DNA of 64,000 nucleotides from Oscillospiraceae bacterium. Its GTDB lineage: Bacteria; Bacillota; Clostridia; Oscillospirales; Oscillospiraceae. Both the position numbers and the translations under genes were made by a program. This document shows, piece after piece, positions 50,413 through 58,699 of this stretch; the first letter of the stretch is position 1, and each line of letters opens with the position of its first letter. The stretch is taken from NCBI GenBank assembly GCA_902778285.1, contig CACYXC010000001.1, forward strand, positions 32,107 through 96,106, written 5' to 3'. Under the pieces are notes generated by a model, which ran no database searches, was not told where the DNA came from, and saw nothing but the letters and a program-made list of their open reading frames with translations.

Positions 50413-50877
50413 TCAGTAGTACTCATCCTCAGCCCATTTTCCCGGATTGCTGACAATATACTGATATCGCGTGAGATAATCCCCCTCATCCCGGATGATA
50501 TGGTCATAATATTTATCTTGCCATATTGCCTTTCCGCATTGCTTCGTGACGAAACCTTTCAATTGCTGGATGATTCTTCCCAATTTCGCCCTCGCGTCCG
50601 TTTCAAAACGTAAAAGAATGTGTACGTGATTAGGCATGATGACATATTGATCCACATATACACCCGGATAATGGTCTGGTATGCTTGAGATCGATAAATC
50701 GAGACACTTCCCGATTTCAGTCAGTGACGGTTCTATTGAGAAGGGAAGATGATCTTCAGAAATGCTTGAAAGGATTCTTCGCCGATCTTTCGTACAAATA
50801 GTGACAAAATAGGCTCCTTGTGTGCTGTAATCGTATCCGGGAAGTCGTAATCGCTTGTGTTGTGAAGCGCTTTCCAT
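50413..50877 (-). CDS. REP-associated tyrosine transposase (RAYT, IS200/Y1 family)
   Basis: 154 aa. Single-strand DNA HUH transposase with the HUH pair in PNHVHILLRF (~78-85) and the downstream catalytic tyrosine region LTRYQYIVSNPGKW (~138-150). It also has YDHIIRDEGDY typical of REP-associated transposases, and the YDYSTQGAYFVTICT N-terminus. RAYTs are single-copy host-resident enzymes that recognise flanking REP hairpins. It lies between a REP cluster (left) and an 84-bp REP tandem array (right). ATG 50877 has AAAGAGG 7 nt upstream; the frame remains open upstream through four repeat units. Confidence 0.93.
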   Translation of the reverse strand: MESASQHKRLRLPGYDYSTQGAYFVTICTKDRRRILSSISEDHLPFSIEPSLTEIGKCLDLSISSIPDHYPGVYVDQYVIMPNHVHILLRFETDARAKLGRIIQQLKGFVTKQCGKAIWQDKYYDHIIRDEGDYLTRYQYIVSNPGKWAEDEYY

Positions 50878-50920
50878 TAAAAACCTCTTTCTTTTCGTGC
50901 GCGGATGCGTTCTCGCATTC

Positions 50921-51315
50921 GCCGAGCGCTGCTCGGCGCTACGGATGTGAAGCCTCCGCGAAGCGCCGAGCATTGGTCGGCGAGGTTCGGAACCGCGCAG
51001 GGACGCCGAGCGCTGCTCGGCGCTACGGATGTGAAGCCTCCGCGTAGCGCCGACCATTGGTCGGCGAGGTTCGGGACCGCGCAGGGATGCCGAGCGCTGC
51101 TCGGCGCTACGGATGTGAAGCCTCCGCGAAGCGCAGACCATTGGTCGGCGAGGTTCGGGACCGCGCAGGGATGCCGAGCGCTGCTCGGCGCTACGGATGT
51201 GAAGCTTCCGCGTAGCGCAGACCATTGGTCGGCGAGGTTCGGGATCGCGCAGGGACGCCGAGCGCTGCTCGGCGCTACGGAAAGGGGATGCTCGTAGCGC
51301 AGACCATTGGTCGGC
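50921..51315. repeat. 84-bp REP tandem array upstream of the transposase gene
   Basis: Five units start with GCCGAGCGCTGCTCGGCGCT at 50921, 51005, 51089, 51173 and 51257: an exact 84-bp period. Each unit carries two hairpins, GCCGAGCGCTGCTCGGC and (G)CGCNGACCATTGGTCGGCG, separated by TACGGATGTGAAGCCTCCGC. Because 84 is divisible by three, frames stay open through the array. The 50878-51325 gap contains nothing else recognisable. Confidence 0.95.
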
Positions 51316-51325
51316 AGAATAGAGC

Positions 51326-51763
51326 TTAGAGTTCTTTTTTCATGTATCGCGGCTGATATTCCCGGTAGCCGTGCTTCGGGTAGAAAGCATACGATTCAAA
51401 CCACTGCTCTCTCGGTTCCCCCAGATGCACACGAGAGACCGTGATGCCGGATGCGCGCATGGCATCTTCGGCAGTCTGCAGCAGCTTGCTGCCGATTCCC
51501 TGACGCTTGCGGTCAGCCTTGACATACAGCCTGTGCAGAAATGCTTCGGCTGTGCTGTCTATGCGGTGATATCCGATACAGCCGACGACCCTGTCCTGCT
51601 CGTCGATCGCCAGCCAGAACATATCCCCGGTACGGAGATAGCTGTCTTCAACGGAGAGAAGATCGTCGTTCAGATGCGGACGGCGTCCCAGCGCATCTTT
51701 CGCCTGAAGGACCATAAAGATCATGTCATCCCGGTAGGCATCGTCATAGGGGATGATTTTCAT
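51326..51763 (-). CDS. GNAT-family N-acetyltransferase
   Basis: 145 aa. Acetyl-CoA-dependent acyltransferase fold with the pyrophosphate loop RKRQGIGSKLL (~86-96), beta-strand 4 (EAFLHRLYVKAD) and a C-terminal SYAFYPKHGYREYQPRYMKKEL. Substrate is unknown. It starts inside the last codons of the pseudouridine synthase gene (ATGA overlap), so the two are translationally coupled. Its 3' end abuts the REP array. Confidence 0.88.
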   Translation of the reverse strand: MKIIPYDDAYRDDMIFMVLQAKDALGRRPHLNDDLLSVEDSYLRTGDMFWLAIDEQDRVVGCIGYHRIDSTAEAFLHRLYVKADRKRQGIGSKLLQTAEDAMRASGITVSRVHLGEPREQWFESYAFYPKHGYREYQPRYMKKEL

Positions 51764-52728
51764 ACTTCTGTCTCTCCAAAATATTTCTCCGCAAAGTCCA
51801 CCTTTTCCACTTGAAACTCCCGGCCGCGGAGGTAATTGAGGATGCCCGCGTCGGTGGGGAATTCAAAGCGCAGCTTGTAGGAATACAGGGCCTGCCCCTT
51901 CTCGTCGTAGTCCTTGTTGAAGCGCTCGCTGCCGTATTTCCCGTCGCCCACCAGGGGCCAGCCGGCGTGCGCCATCTGTACGCGGATCTGGTGTGTGCGC
52001 CCGGTACCCAGGCGGCACTCCACCAGGCTGAGCGGGCCTTTGGACTTGAGCACCTTATAATATGTCACGGCGGTTTTTGCTCCCGGCTCGGGCTTGTCCT
52101 TCACAAAGACCTGGTTTTTCTTCGCGTCCTTGAAGAGCACGTTTTCCAGCTTCCCCTCCGGAGGCTTCGGGCGGCCGCGCACGGCGCAGAGATAGTACTT
52201 CTCGATCTCCCGGTCCCGGATCTTCTCGTTGAGGATGCGCAGGGTCTCGGCGTTCTTGGCGGCGATGACGATGCCGCCGGTGTTGCGGTCAATGCGGTTG
52301 CAGAGCGCGGGCGTGAAGGCGTTCTCCTCCTTCGGGCGCCACTCGCCCTTCTGGGCCAGATAGGCCTGGATGTTCGCGATCAGGGTGTTGTAGTCCCAGA
52401 CGCCGGCGCTGTGGCAGAGGACGCCGGGCTTCTTGTCAGCCAGGAGGATGTTTTCGTCCTCGTAGACGATGCTGAGCTTCGGCGTGCCGACCTTGAGCCA
52501 GGAATTGTCTTCCCGGGGCTTTTCAAAAAACTCGTCGTTGATGTATAATTGTATGGCGTCGCCGAGCTGCAGGCGGGCGTCGCGTTTGGCGCCTTTCCCG
52601 TTGACTTTGATGCGCTTGAGGCGGATATACTTCTGCAGCAGGCTCTCCGGCAGCAGGGGGACGGCCTTGGATACAAAGCGGTCCAGCCGCTGCCCGGCGT
52701 CGTTGGCCCGGATCGTCAATTCTTTCAT
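51760..52728 (-). CDS. RluA-family 23S rRNA pseudouridine synthase
   Basis: 322 aa. N-terminal S4 RNA-binding domain (~13-75), then the catalytic domain with NRIDRNTGGIVI (catalytic Asp; HRLDxxTSG in most homologues), KYYLCAVRG, LVECRLGTGRTHQIRVQMAHAGWPLVGDGKYG. The RluC/RluD branch is most likely; target uridines cannot be assigned. ATG 52728 is used; the open frame further upstream encodes the repeat-derived HSERSEES-type peptide and is rejected. Coupled to the GNAT gene. Confidence 0.92.
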   Translation of the reverse strand: MKELTIRANDAGQRLDRFVSKAVPLLPESLLQKYIRLKRIKVNGKGAKRDARLQLGDAIQLYINDEFFEKPREDNSWLKVGTPKLSIVYEDENILLADKKPGVLCHSAGVWDYNTLIANIQAYLAQKGEWRPKEENAFTPALCNRIDRNTGGIVIAAKNAETLRILNEKIRDREIEKYYLCAVRGRPKPPEGKLENVLFKDAKKNQVFVKDKPEPGAKTAVTYYKVLKSKGPLSLVECRLGTGRTHQIRVQMAHAGWPLVGDGKYGSERFNKDYDEKGQALYSYKLRFEFPTDAGILNYLRGREFQVEKVDFAEKYFGETEV

Positions 52729-52743
52729 ACAGACTCCAAAAGC

Positions 52744-52814
52744 TGTCATCCCGAGAAGCGGAGCGGCGAAGGATCTCATTGCTTCCGCAGATTCTTCGCT
52801 GCGCTCAGAATGAC
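52744..52814. repeat. family C inverted-repeat element
   Basis: GTCATCCCGAGAAGCGGAGC...GGATCTC (52744-52777) mirrored by AGATTCTTCGCTGCGCTCAG...TGAC (52790-52814), in the leader of the pseudouridine synthase gene. Confidence 0.9.
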
Positions 52815-52859
52815 GCTTGCTTTTTTTACTTTTTCGTATTATATACCGGAAAATAAGTG

Positions 52860-52888
52860 TTGACAAGTGGAAAGGCTTCAACTATAAT
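52860..52888 (+). promoter_or_regulatory. consensus promoter of yceD-rpmF
   Basis: TTGACA (52860-52865), 17-bp spacer, TATAAT (52883-52888): a perfect sigma-A consensus, 31 nt before the start at 52920. Fits a ribosomal protein operon. Confidence 0.9.
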
Positions 52889-52919
52889 ATCAAAGCGCGA
52901 TTGCACGAGGGGTATTGCC

Positions 52920-53414
52920 ATGCGTCTTGATTTACGTGAGATTATTGAGGTCCCCGGCGGCTCGGTCCCCTTTGAGACAGAGCTTGAGACCGGGCGGCTG
53001 AGCTTTCCGTCAGTAAAGGCGTATCTGAGCAGACCGTACGCGCAGGGCCGCGTGTATAACGAGGCGGGCGTCCTCCATCTCAAAGGCACGCTGACGGCGG
53101 AGATGCTGTGCATCTGCGACCGCTGCGGCGCGGAGTTTGAGAGCGTGAAGGAGCTTCCGCTCGACGCCGTCATCGTGGAGGAGGAGAGCGAGGAGTTTCC
53201 GGAGCTGTTCGTTCTGGACGGCAACGAGATCGATCTGGACGAGATCCTGGAGACCAGCCTGATCCTCGATATGGAGACCAAGTTCCTCTGCAGAGAGGAT
53301 TGCAAAGGTCTGTGCGACACATGCGGTGCAAACCTCAACCTCGGGCCCTGCGGATGCAGAAAACCACGCGATCCAAGATTTGCTGTGCTTGAGCAGCTTT
53401 TGGATAAAGAATAA
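52920..53414 (+). CDS. YceD/DUF177-family protein
   Basis: 164 aa. DUF177 proteins are nearly always encoded directly before rpmF and are implicated in 23S rRNA accumulation or processing. Visible features are MRLDLREIIEVPGGSVPF, a CDRC pair (~62-65), an acidic middle (EEESEEFPE) and a C-terminal Cys cluster (CREDCKGLCDTCGANLN...CGC) that probably binds zinc. ATG 52920 has GAGGGG 7 nt upstream. Coupled in an operon with rpmF 39 nt downstream. Confidence 0.92.
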   Translation: MRLDLREIIEVPGGSVPFETELETGRLSFPSVKAYLSRPYAQGRVYNEAGVLHLKGTLTAEMLCICDRCGAEFESVKELPLDAVIVEEESEEFPELFVLDGNEIDLDEILETSLILDMETKFLCREDCKGLCDTCGANLNLGPCGCRKPRDPRFAVLEQLLDKE

Positions 53415-53453
53415 TGTGCTGCTCAGAACAGCCAGAAATCAGGAGGTGTCAAC

Positions 53454-53642
53454 ATGGCAGTCCCGAAAGGAAAAGTATCTCGGCAGAGACGCGATAAGAG
53501 ACGTTCTTCCACCTGGAAGCTCACCGCCCCCGGCATCATTGTCTGCCCCAACTGCGGCGAGTACTGCATGCCCCACCGCGTTTGCCGCCACTGCGGTCAG
53601 TACAAGGGCCGCGCGGTCATCAACGTCGAGGAGAGCAAGTAA
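53454..53642 (+). CDS. rpmF: 50S ribosomal protein L32
   Basis: 62 aa, normal length. Starts [19 protein letters not shown] and has a complete zinc ribbon (CPNC ... CRHC). AGGAGG lies 8 nt before ATG. In many Firmicutes rpmF is followed by plsX-fabD genes; here a terminator and a 460-bp repeat region follow instead. Confidence 0.98.
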   Translation: MAVPKGKVSRQRRDKRRSSTWKLTAPGIIVCPNCGEYCMPHRVCRHCGQYKGRAVINVEESK

Positions 53643-53653
53643 GAGATAGCTTA

Positions 53654-53687
53654 AGGAGGAGAAGGGTTAGCCTGCTCCTCCTTTTGC
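53654..53687 (+). terminator. terminator after rpmF
   Basis: AAGGAGGAG / CTCCTCCTT stem with a 13-nt loop and a short T-run. Confidence 0.75.
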
Positions 53688-53691
53688 TATC

Positions 53692-54086
53692 GTCAGAAGA
53701 AGCTCGCGGCGCTCCGTTTCCGCCAGGTGCGGCGAAAACTGCGCTCTGCTTCCTCCTTCTTCCTCCCAAACTCGAAGCGTGACGCTTCGAGTTTGAAAAG
53801 GAAAACGGAAGGAACGGATAGGGAGCTTTCGCTCTCAAGCGGAAGCGGACTGGAGTGAGTTTCGTTTGACGCCGGCGCGAGAGCTCGCAGAGCTCGGTTC
53901 AGGGAGTTTTTGAGGCGGCAAAGCGGCCTCAAAAACGATTTAAAAGGGCGATGAGGGCGTTGCCTTCCCCGCACACGGGGAAGGTGCCCCGAAGGGGCGG
54001 ATGAGGTCTCTTCGTGCTGCGCGCAGGACGAACGCCCCTCATCCACCGCTCTGCGGTCCCCCTTCCCCCGAGGGGGGAAGGCTATT
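53692..54086. repeat. repeat-filled gap between rpmF and the DUF512 gene
   Basis: In order: a family H segment (GTCAGAAGAAGCTC...CCTCCTTCTTCCT, 53692-53765); a CAAACTCGAAGCG/CGCTTCGAGTTTG hairpin (53767-53795); a family I segment (GAGAGCTCGCAGAGCTC, then GTTTTTGAGGC/GCCTCAAAAAC, ~53879-53938); and two family B elements head to head, GCCTTCCCC...GGATGAGG (53960-54006) and CCCCTCATCC...GGGGGAAGGC (54033-54082). No gene is seen in 53643-54102. Confidence 0.8.
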
Positions 54087-54102
54087 TGGAATTGTTATTG
54101 AA

Positions 54103-55467
54103 ATGGACAACATCATCAAATCCATCGACCCGGGCAGCCCTCTGCGGCATCACGCCCGGATCGGCGACAATTTGATATCCATCAACGGCAAACGGGTCGT
54201 TGACGTGCTGGACTACAAATTCTACGCCTACGACCGGCACCTCGACGTGCTGCTGCGCCGCCCGGATGGGACGGAATACCACGTGGACGTGCACAAGAGC
54301 GAGGGCGGCGATCTCGGCCTGGACTTCGAGAGCTACCTGATGGATTCGCCGCGCTCCTGCGCCAACAGCTGCGTCTTCTGCTTCATCGACCAGCTCCCGC
54401 CGGGCATGCGCCCGACCATGTATTTCAAGGACGACGACGCGCGCCTGAGCTTCCTGCTGGGAAACTACATCACGCTCACAAACCTCTCCCCGCGCGAGAT
54501 CCGGCGCATCATCGACCTGCACGTGAGCCCCGTGAACGTCTCGGTGCACACGACGAATCCGGAGCTGCGCTGCCGGATGCTGAAAAACCCCCGCGCGGGC
54601 GAGACCATTGAGACCATGCGCGAGTTTGCCTCCCACGGCATCGTCATGAACTGCCAGATCGTCTGCTGCCCCGGGTGGAACGACGGGGAGGAGCTGCAGC
54701 GCACGATGGAGGATCTGGCTGCGATGTACCCCGGGGTACACAGCGTGTCCATCGTTCCGGTGGGGCTGACGAAATACCGCGAGGGTCTCGAAAAGCTCAC
54801 GCCCTTCACGCCGGAGCACGCGGCGGAGACCATCGACCAGATCACCGCCTTCGGCGACCGCTGCATGGAAAAATACGGCAGCCGCATCTTCTGGTGCGGG
54901 GACGAGCTGTATCTCAAATGCGGCCGCCCGCTCCCGCCGGATGAGTTTTACGAGGAATACACCCAGCTCGAAAACGGGGTGGGCATGCTGCGGCTGCTCG
55001 AAACCGAGTTCCGCTCCGCGCTGAAGCTCTCGGACGCGCCGGACGGCGTGCCCTTTTCCATCGCCTGCGGCACCTCGGTCGGCCCCTTCTTCGAGGGCCT
55101 GCTCGCGCTGGCGAAAGAACGCTGGCCCCAGCTCGACGGGAGGGTCTATCCCATCGTCAACGACTTTTTCGGCCACAGCATCAACGTCTCCGGCCTCATC
55201 ACAGGGCGGGACCTGATCGCGCAGCTCAAGGGCAGGGATCTGGGCGGGCGCCTGTTTATCTCACAGAACATGCTCCGCCGCCAGGAGATGGACTTTCTGG
55301 ACGACGTGACGCTGGAGGAGGCCGCGGCGGCGCTGGGTCTGCCCATCTATCCCAACGAATCCGACGGCTTTGCCTTCTGGGAAGCGATCTCGGGCGAGCG
55401 TCTGCCGGAAGTGAAACTCCCCGAACGCGGGGAAGGGACGGAATACTACCGGTATAATCAGAATTAA
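54103..55467 (+). CDS. PDZ-radical SAM protein, DUF512 family
   Basis: 454 aa. An N-terminal PDZ-like domain (IIKSIDPGSPLRHHARIGDNLISING) is followed by a radical-SAM-type CxxxCxxC cluster motif (CANSCVFC, ~84-91) and the DUF512 C-terminal domain (SIACGTSVGPFFEGLL, FFGHSINVSGLITGRDL). Such proteins are widespread in Clostridia next to der, with no established reaction. ATG 54103 is used; the ribosome binding site is weak (GGAA 15 nt upstream) and part of the leader is a family B repeat. An upstream ATG at 54001 lies in the repeat and is rejected. Confidence 0.88.
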   Translation: MDNIIKSIDPGSPLRHHARIGDNLISINGKRVVDVLDYKFYAYDRHLDVLLRRPDGTEYHVDVHKSEGGDLGLDFESYLMDSPRSCANSCVFCFIDQLPPGMRPTMYFKDDDARLSFLLGNYITLTNLSPREIRRIIDLHVSPVNVSVHTTNPELRCRMLKNPRAGETIETMREFASHGIVMNCQIVCCPGWNDGEELQRTMEDLAAMYPGVHSVSIVPVGLTKYREGLEKLTPFTPEHAAETIDQITAFGDRCMEKYGSRIFWCGDELYLKCGRPLPPDEFYEEYTQLENGVGMLRLLETEFRSALKLSDAPDGVPFSIACGTSVGPFFEGLLALAKERWPQLDGRVYPIVNDFFGHSINVSGLITGRDLIAQLKGRDLGGRLFISQNMLRRQEMDFLDDVTLEEAAAALGLPIYPNESDGFAFWEAISGERLPEVKLPERGEGTEYYRYNQN

Positions 55468-55468
55468 C

Positions 55469-55951
55469 ATGAACAGTGACCTGACCCTGCCGGTTGACGG
55501 CGGTTATCTGAATATCCGCGTTGGCGCCATCATTCTCAAGGACGGGCGCTTCCTCATGGTCGGCAACCATTATCATCCCTACGACTACTCCGTGGGCGGA
55601 CGTGTCCGCTTCGGGGAGACGACGGAGCAGGCCGTGCTGCGCGAGGTGGAGGAGGAGACCGGCTGCCGGCTCGAGATCGACCGCCTGGGCTTCGTGGAGG
55701 AAAACTACTTCTACGCGGACGTACCCTCGAAGATGGGGAAGCTCATCTATGAGATCTCCTTTTACTATTATATGATCACGCCGCCGGATTTCGAGCCGGT
55801 GTGCGGCAGCTTCACCGACGACGGTGAAGCGGAATATCTGGAGTGGCTCAGCCCCGGTTCGGAGAAGCCCTTTTATCCGCGCTTCTTCCGCACCGAGCTT
55901 GCGGAGCCGAAACCCTATGTCGTCCATATCCTGACGGACGACAGAAACTGA
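55469..55951 (+). CDS. NUDIX hydrolase
   Basis: 160 aa. A complete Nudix box is present (GGRVRFGETTEQAVLREVEE, then ETG; ~43-65), within the alpha-beta-alpha fold. It hydrolyses nucleoside diphosphate derivatives linked to X; specificity unknown. It starts 1 nt after the DUF512 stop codon and lies between DUF512 and der, which are usually adjacent, so it looks like an insertion into that conserved pair. Confidence 0.9.
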   Translation: MNSDLTLPVDGGYLNIRVGAIILKDGRFLMVGNHYHPYDYSVGGRVRFGETTEQAVLREVEEETGCRLEIDRLGFVEENYFYADVPSKMGKLIYEISFYYYMITPPDFEPVCGSFTDDGEAEYLEWLSPGSEKPFYPRFFRTELAEPKPYVVHILTDDRN

Positions 55952-55969
55952 AAGAAGGAGGTTTGCCGT

Positions 55970-57295
55970 ATGTCGAGACCATTGGTTGCCATAGTGGGGC
56001 GGCCGAATGTCGGCAAATCCATGCTCTTTAACCGCCTGGTGGGGCAGCGCCTGTCCATCGTGGAGGACACGCCGGGCGTCACGCGCGACCGGCTCTACGC
56101 CGAGTGCGAGTGGTGCGGGCGCAAATTTGATATGGTGGACACCGGCGGTATCGAGCCGAGCACCGACAGCGAGATCCTGCTGTTCATGCGCGAGCAGGCG
56201 CAGATCGCCATTGACGCGGCCACGGTCATCGTTCTTGTGACCGACCTGCGCACCGGCGTGACCGCCGCGGACAAGGACGTGGCCAACATGCTGCTGCGTT
56301 CAAGGAAGCCTGTGGTGCTGGCCGTCAACAAGGCCGACTCCACCGGTGCCACCGACGCGGGCGTGTATGAATTCTACTCCCTCGGCCTCGGCGACCCGAT
56401 CCCCGTCTCCGCCGTGCACGGCCACGGGACGGGCGATCTGCTGGACGAGTGCCTGAAGTACTTCCCCGAGAGCGACGAGGAGGAGGACGAGGCGGACCTC
56501 ATCAAGGTCGCCATCATCGGCAAGCCCAACGTCGGCAAATCCTCGCTGCTCAACCACATCCTCGGCGAAAAGCGCGTCATCGTCTCCGATATGGCGGGCA
56601 CCACCCGCGATGCGGTGGATACCGTCTATGAGAATCAGTACGGCCGCTACCTCTTCATCGACACCGCAGGCATCCGCCGCAAGTCCAAAGTGGACGAGCG
56701 GGTGGAGAAGTTCTCGGTCATGCGCGCGCAGCTCGCGATCGAGCGGGCGGACGTCTGCCTCATCCTCCTCGATGCGCGCGACGGCGTCACCGATCAGGAC
56801 ACCAAGATAGCGGGTCTGGCGCACGAGGCCGGCAAAGCCAGCATCATCGTGGTCAACAAGTGGGACCTGGTGGAGAAGGAGACGGGCACCATGGAGAAGA
56901 TGCGCAAGGACATCATGCGCGACCTGAGCTTCATGAGCTACGCGCCGATCCTCTTCATCTCCGCCCTGACCGGCCAGCGCACGGACCGCATCTTCGAGCT
57001 CATCAACTTCGTCAATGACCAGTCGAACATGCGCATCACCACCGGCATGCTCAACAACGTCCTGGCCGACGCGCAGGCGCGCGTGCAGCCGCCCACCGAC
57101 AAGGGCCGCCGTCTGAAGATCTACTACATGACCCAGACGGGCATCAAACCGCCCAACTTCGTCATCTTCTGCAACAGCCGCGAGCTCTTCCACTTCTCCT
57201 ATCAGCGCTATCTTGAAAACCAGATCCGCGCGGTCTTCGGGCTGGAGGGCACCCCCGTGCGCATCGTGATCCGCCAGAAAGGAGACAAGGAATGA
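55970..57295 (+). CDS. der: ribosome biogenesis GTPase Der
   Basis: 441 aa. Double GTPase for 50S maturation. G domain 1 has GRPNVGKSMLFNR, DTGGIE and NKAD; G domain 2 has GKPNVGKSSLLN, DTAGIRR and NKWD; a KH-like C-terminal domain follows (GRRLKIYYMTQTGIKPPNFVIF). AAGGAGG is 8 nt before ATG. The stop overlaps the PlsY-like start (ATGA). Confidence 0.98.
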   Translation: MSRPLVAIVGRPNVGKSMLFNRLVGQRLSIVEDTPGVTRDRLYAECEWCGRKFDMVDTGGIEPSTDSEILLFMREQAQIAIDAATVIVLVTDLRTGVTAADKDVANMLLRSRKPVVLAVNKADSTGATDAGVYEFYSLGLGDPIPVSAVHGHGTGDLLDECLKYFPESDEEEDEADLIKVAIIGKPNVGKSSLLNHILGEKRVIVSDMAGTTRDAVDTVYENQYGRYLFIDTAGIRRKSKVDERVEKFSVMRAQLAIERADVCLILLDARDGVTDQDTKIAGLAHEAGKASIIVVNKWDLVEKETGTMEKMRKDIMRDLSFMSYAPILFISALTGQRTDRIFELINFVNDQSNMRITTGMLNNVLADAQARVQPPTDKGRRLKIYYMTQTGIKPPNFVIFCNSRELFHFSYQRYLENQIRAVFGLEGTPVRIVIRQKGDKE

Positions 57296-57942
57296 TCGTC
57301 TATTGGATTGTGCTGCTGATCATCGCCTTTCTGGCCTACTGCATCGGCAGCATCAGCACGCTGCGCGTGGCCTCCCGCTTCGTCTTTCGCAGGAACCTGC
57401 GCCGCCTCGGCACGGGCAGCGCCTGGATCTCCAACTTCAGGCGGCTCTATGGCTGGTGGGGCTTTGCCAGGCTCCTGCTCACAGAGGCCGTCAAGGACCT
57501 GATCCCGATCCTGATCGGTGCGGGTCTGCTCGCCGTGAAGCACCACGCGGCCGTGGGCGCGGCCTTCGGCGGCTACTGCATGCTGGTGGGACGGCTCTGG
57601 CCCGCGTTCAACAGCTTCCGCGGCACGCACCACGGCTGCGTCGCCCTGGTCGTTGCGGCGCTGAGCGTGGACTTCTCGCTGGGCGTTACCGTTGCGGTGG
57701 TGATGCTCGCCGTGATCTTCCTTACGCGCTATCTCTCGGCCGGCGCCGTCGCCGGCGCGGCGATCATGATCGTCACCGCGCTGCTGGTGGTGGATGATCG
57801 GCTGACGATGCTCATCAGCGTTTTCAGCGCGTGCCTGGTGATTCTCTACCACATTCCGGCCCTGCTCCGCCTGAGCCGGGGAAAAGAGGAGCGGATCAGC
57901 TTCGAGGAGGACATCACCTACAAGCTCGACGAAAAGTTCTGA
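57292..57942 (+). CDS. PlsY-like membrane protein with altered catalytic motifs
   Basis: 216 aa with ~6 transmembrane helices. The position after der and overall pattern fit PlsY (acyl-phosphate:glycerol-3-phosphate acyltransferase). However motif 1 reads LGTGSAWISNFRR instead of GSGNxGxTN, and motif 2 reads FRGTHHG instead of FxGGKGxA. Motif 3 is partly kept (TRYLSAG). The enzyme may be inactive or repurposed; a canonical PlsY elsewhere would be expected. The ATG overlaps the der stop codon. Confidence 0.7.
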   Translation: MIVYWIVLLIIAFLAYCIGSISTLRVASRFVFRRNLRRLGTGSAWISNFRRLYGWWGFARLLLTEAVKDLIPILIGAGLLAVKHHAAVGAAFGGYCMLVGRLWPAFNSFRGTHHGCVALVVAALSVDFSLGVTVAVVMLAVIFLTRYLSAGAVAGAAIMIVTALLVVDDRLTMLISVFSACLVILYHIPALLRLSRGKEERISFEEDITYKLDEKF

Positions 57943-57962
57943 GACTTCGGACAGGAAGACAA

Positions 57963-58040
57963 CGGATTGCCACAGCCCCTTGGGGCTTTGCAATGACAGA
58001 AGGCATGTCATTGCGAGGGCCGCAGGCCCGTGGGAATCCG
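57963..58040. repeat. inverted-repeat element (family C variant)
   Basis: CGGATTGCCACAGCCCCTTG...GCAATGACA is mirrored by TGTCATTGCGAGGGCCGCAG...GGGAATCCG. It separates the PlsY-like gene and mntP. Confidence 0.8.
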
Positions 58041-58116
58041 TCTTCTTTTTCCAACAGCTTCTATTTGACTTTTCCGGGCGGCTGATGTACAGTTGATTCT
58101 TACAGAGGTGAGAGAT

Positions 58117-58680
58117 TTGCATTTTGCGGAGCTGGTTCTGATCGGCGTGGGCCTGAGCATGGACGCCTTCGCCGTCTCGATCTGCAAGGGCCTGTCCGTG
58201 CGCCGCCTGAAAGTGAGGCACGCACTGCTCGCGGGACTGTATTTCGGCGGCTTCCAGTTTCTGATGCCGGTGATCGGCTGGCTGCTGGGCTACCGCTTTG
58301 AGGCGATGATCCAGAGCGTGGACCACTGGATCGCCTTCGTGCTGCTCGGGCTGATCGGCGCCAACATGATCAAGGAGTCCTTCGGCGAGGAGGACGAGCT
58401 GAGCGACGACTTCGGCTTCCGCACGATGCTGCTGCTGGCCGTCGCGACCAGCATCGACGCGCTGGCCGTGGGCGTGACCTTCGCCTTTCTGGAGGTGCGG
58501 ATCCTGCCGGCCGCGTCGCTCATCGGCGCGACCACCTTTGCGCTCTCCGCCGCGGGCATTTACATCGGCCATGTTTTCGGCGCGCGCTATAAGGCAAAGG
58601 CCGAGCGCCTGGGCGGCGGCATCCTGATCCTGATCGGGCTCAAGATCCTGCTCGAGCATCTGGGGATCATCCATTTCTGA
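58117..58680 (+). CDS. mntP: manganese efflux pump MntP
   Basis: 187 aa, six helices, family length. The two symmetric acidic helix motifs SMDAFAVS and TSIDALAVG mark MntP (DUF204). It exports Mn2+ from the cytosol. The start is TTG 58117, favoured by GAGGTG 6-7 nt upstream; the open frame extends 24 nt further to another TTG. Many mntP genes sit behind a yybP-ykoY Mn2+ riboswitch; the short leader here holds a repeat and no such structure that I can recognise. Confidence 0.92.
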   Translation: MHFAELVLIGVGLSMDAFAVSICKGLSVRRLKVRHALLAGLYFGGFQFLMPVIGWLLGYRFEAMIQSVDHWIAFVLLGLIGANMIKESFGEEDELSDDFGFRTMLLLAVATSIDALAVGVTFAFLEVRILPAASLIGATTFALSAAGIYIGHVFGARYKAKAERLGGGILILIGLKILLEHLGIIHF

Positions 58681-58699
58681 TACGAATCCGGGACTGCAT

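Noticed and set aside
50413-51225. A 270-aa transposase starting within the REP array
   Set aside because: The ribosome binding site at 50884-50890 supports a start at 50877; the upstream frame is open because the repeat length is divisible by three. It is kept only as part of a finding.
50921-51315. Regular repeats resembling a CRISPR array
   Set aside because: The 84-bp units are near-identical throughout with no variable spacers, each holds two palindromes, and a RAYT gene lies beside them; no cas genes are present.
52729-52881. N-terminal extension of the pseudouridine synthase
   Set aside because: The extension is the translated family C repeat (HSERSEES-type peptide) and lacks a ribosome binding site.
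57943-58116. Manganese (yybP-ykoY) riboswitch before mntP
   Set aside because: The short leader is filled by an inverted-repeat element; I see none of the expected helix arrangement.
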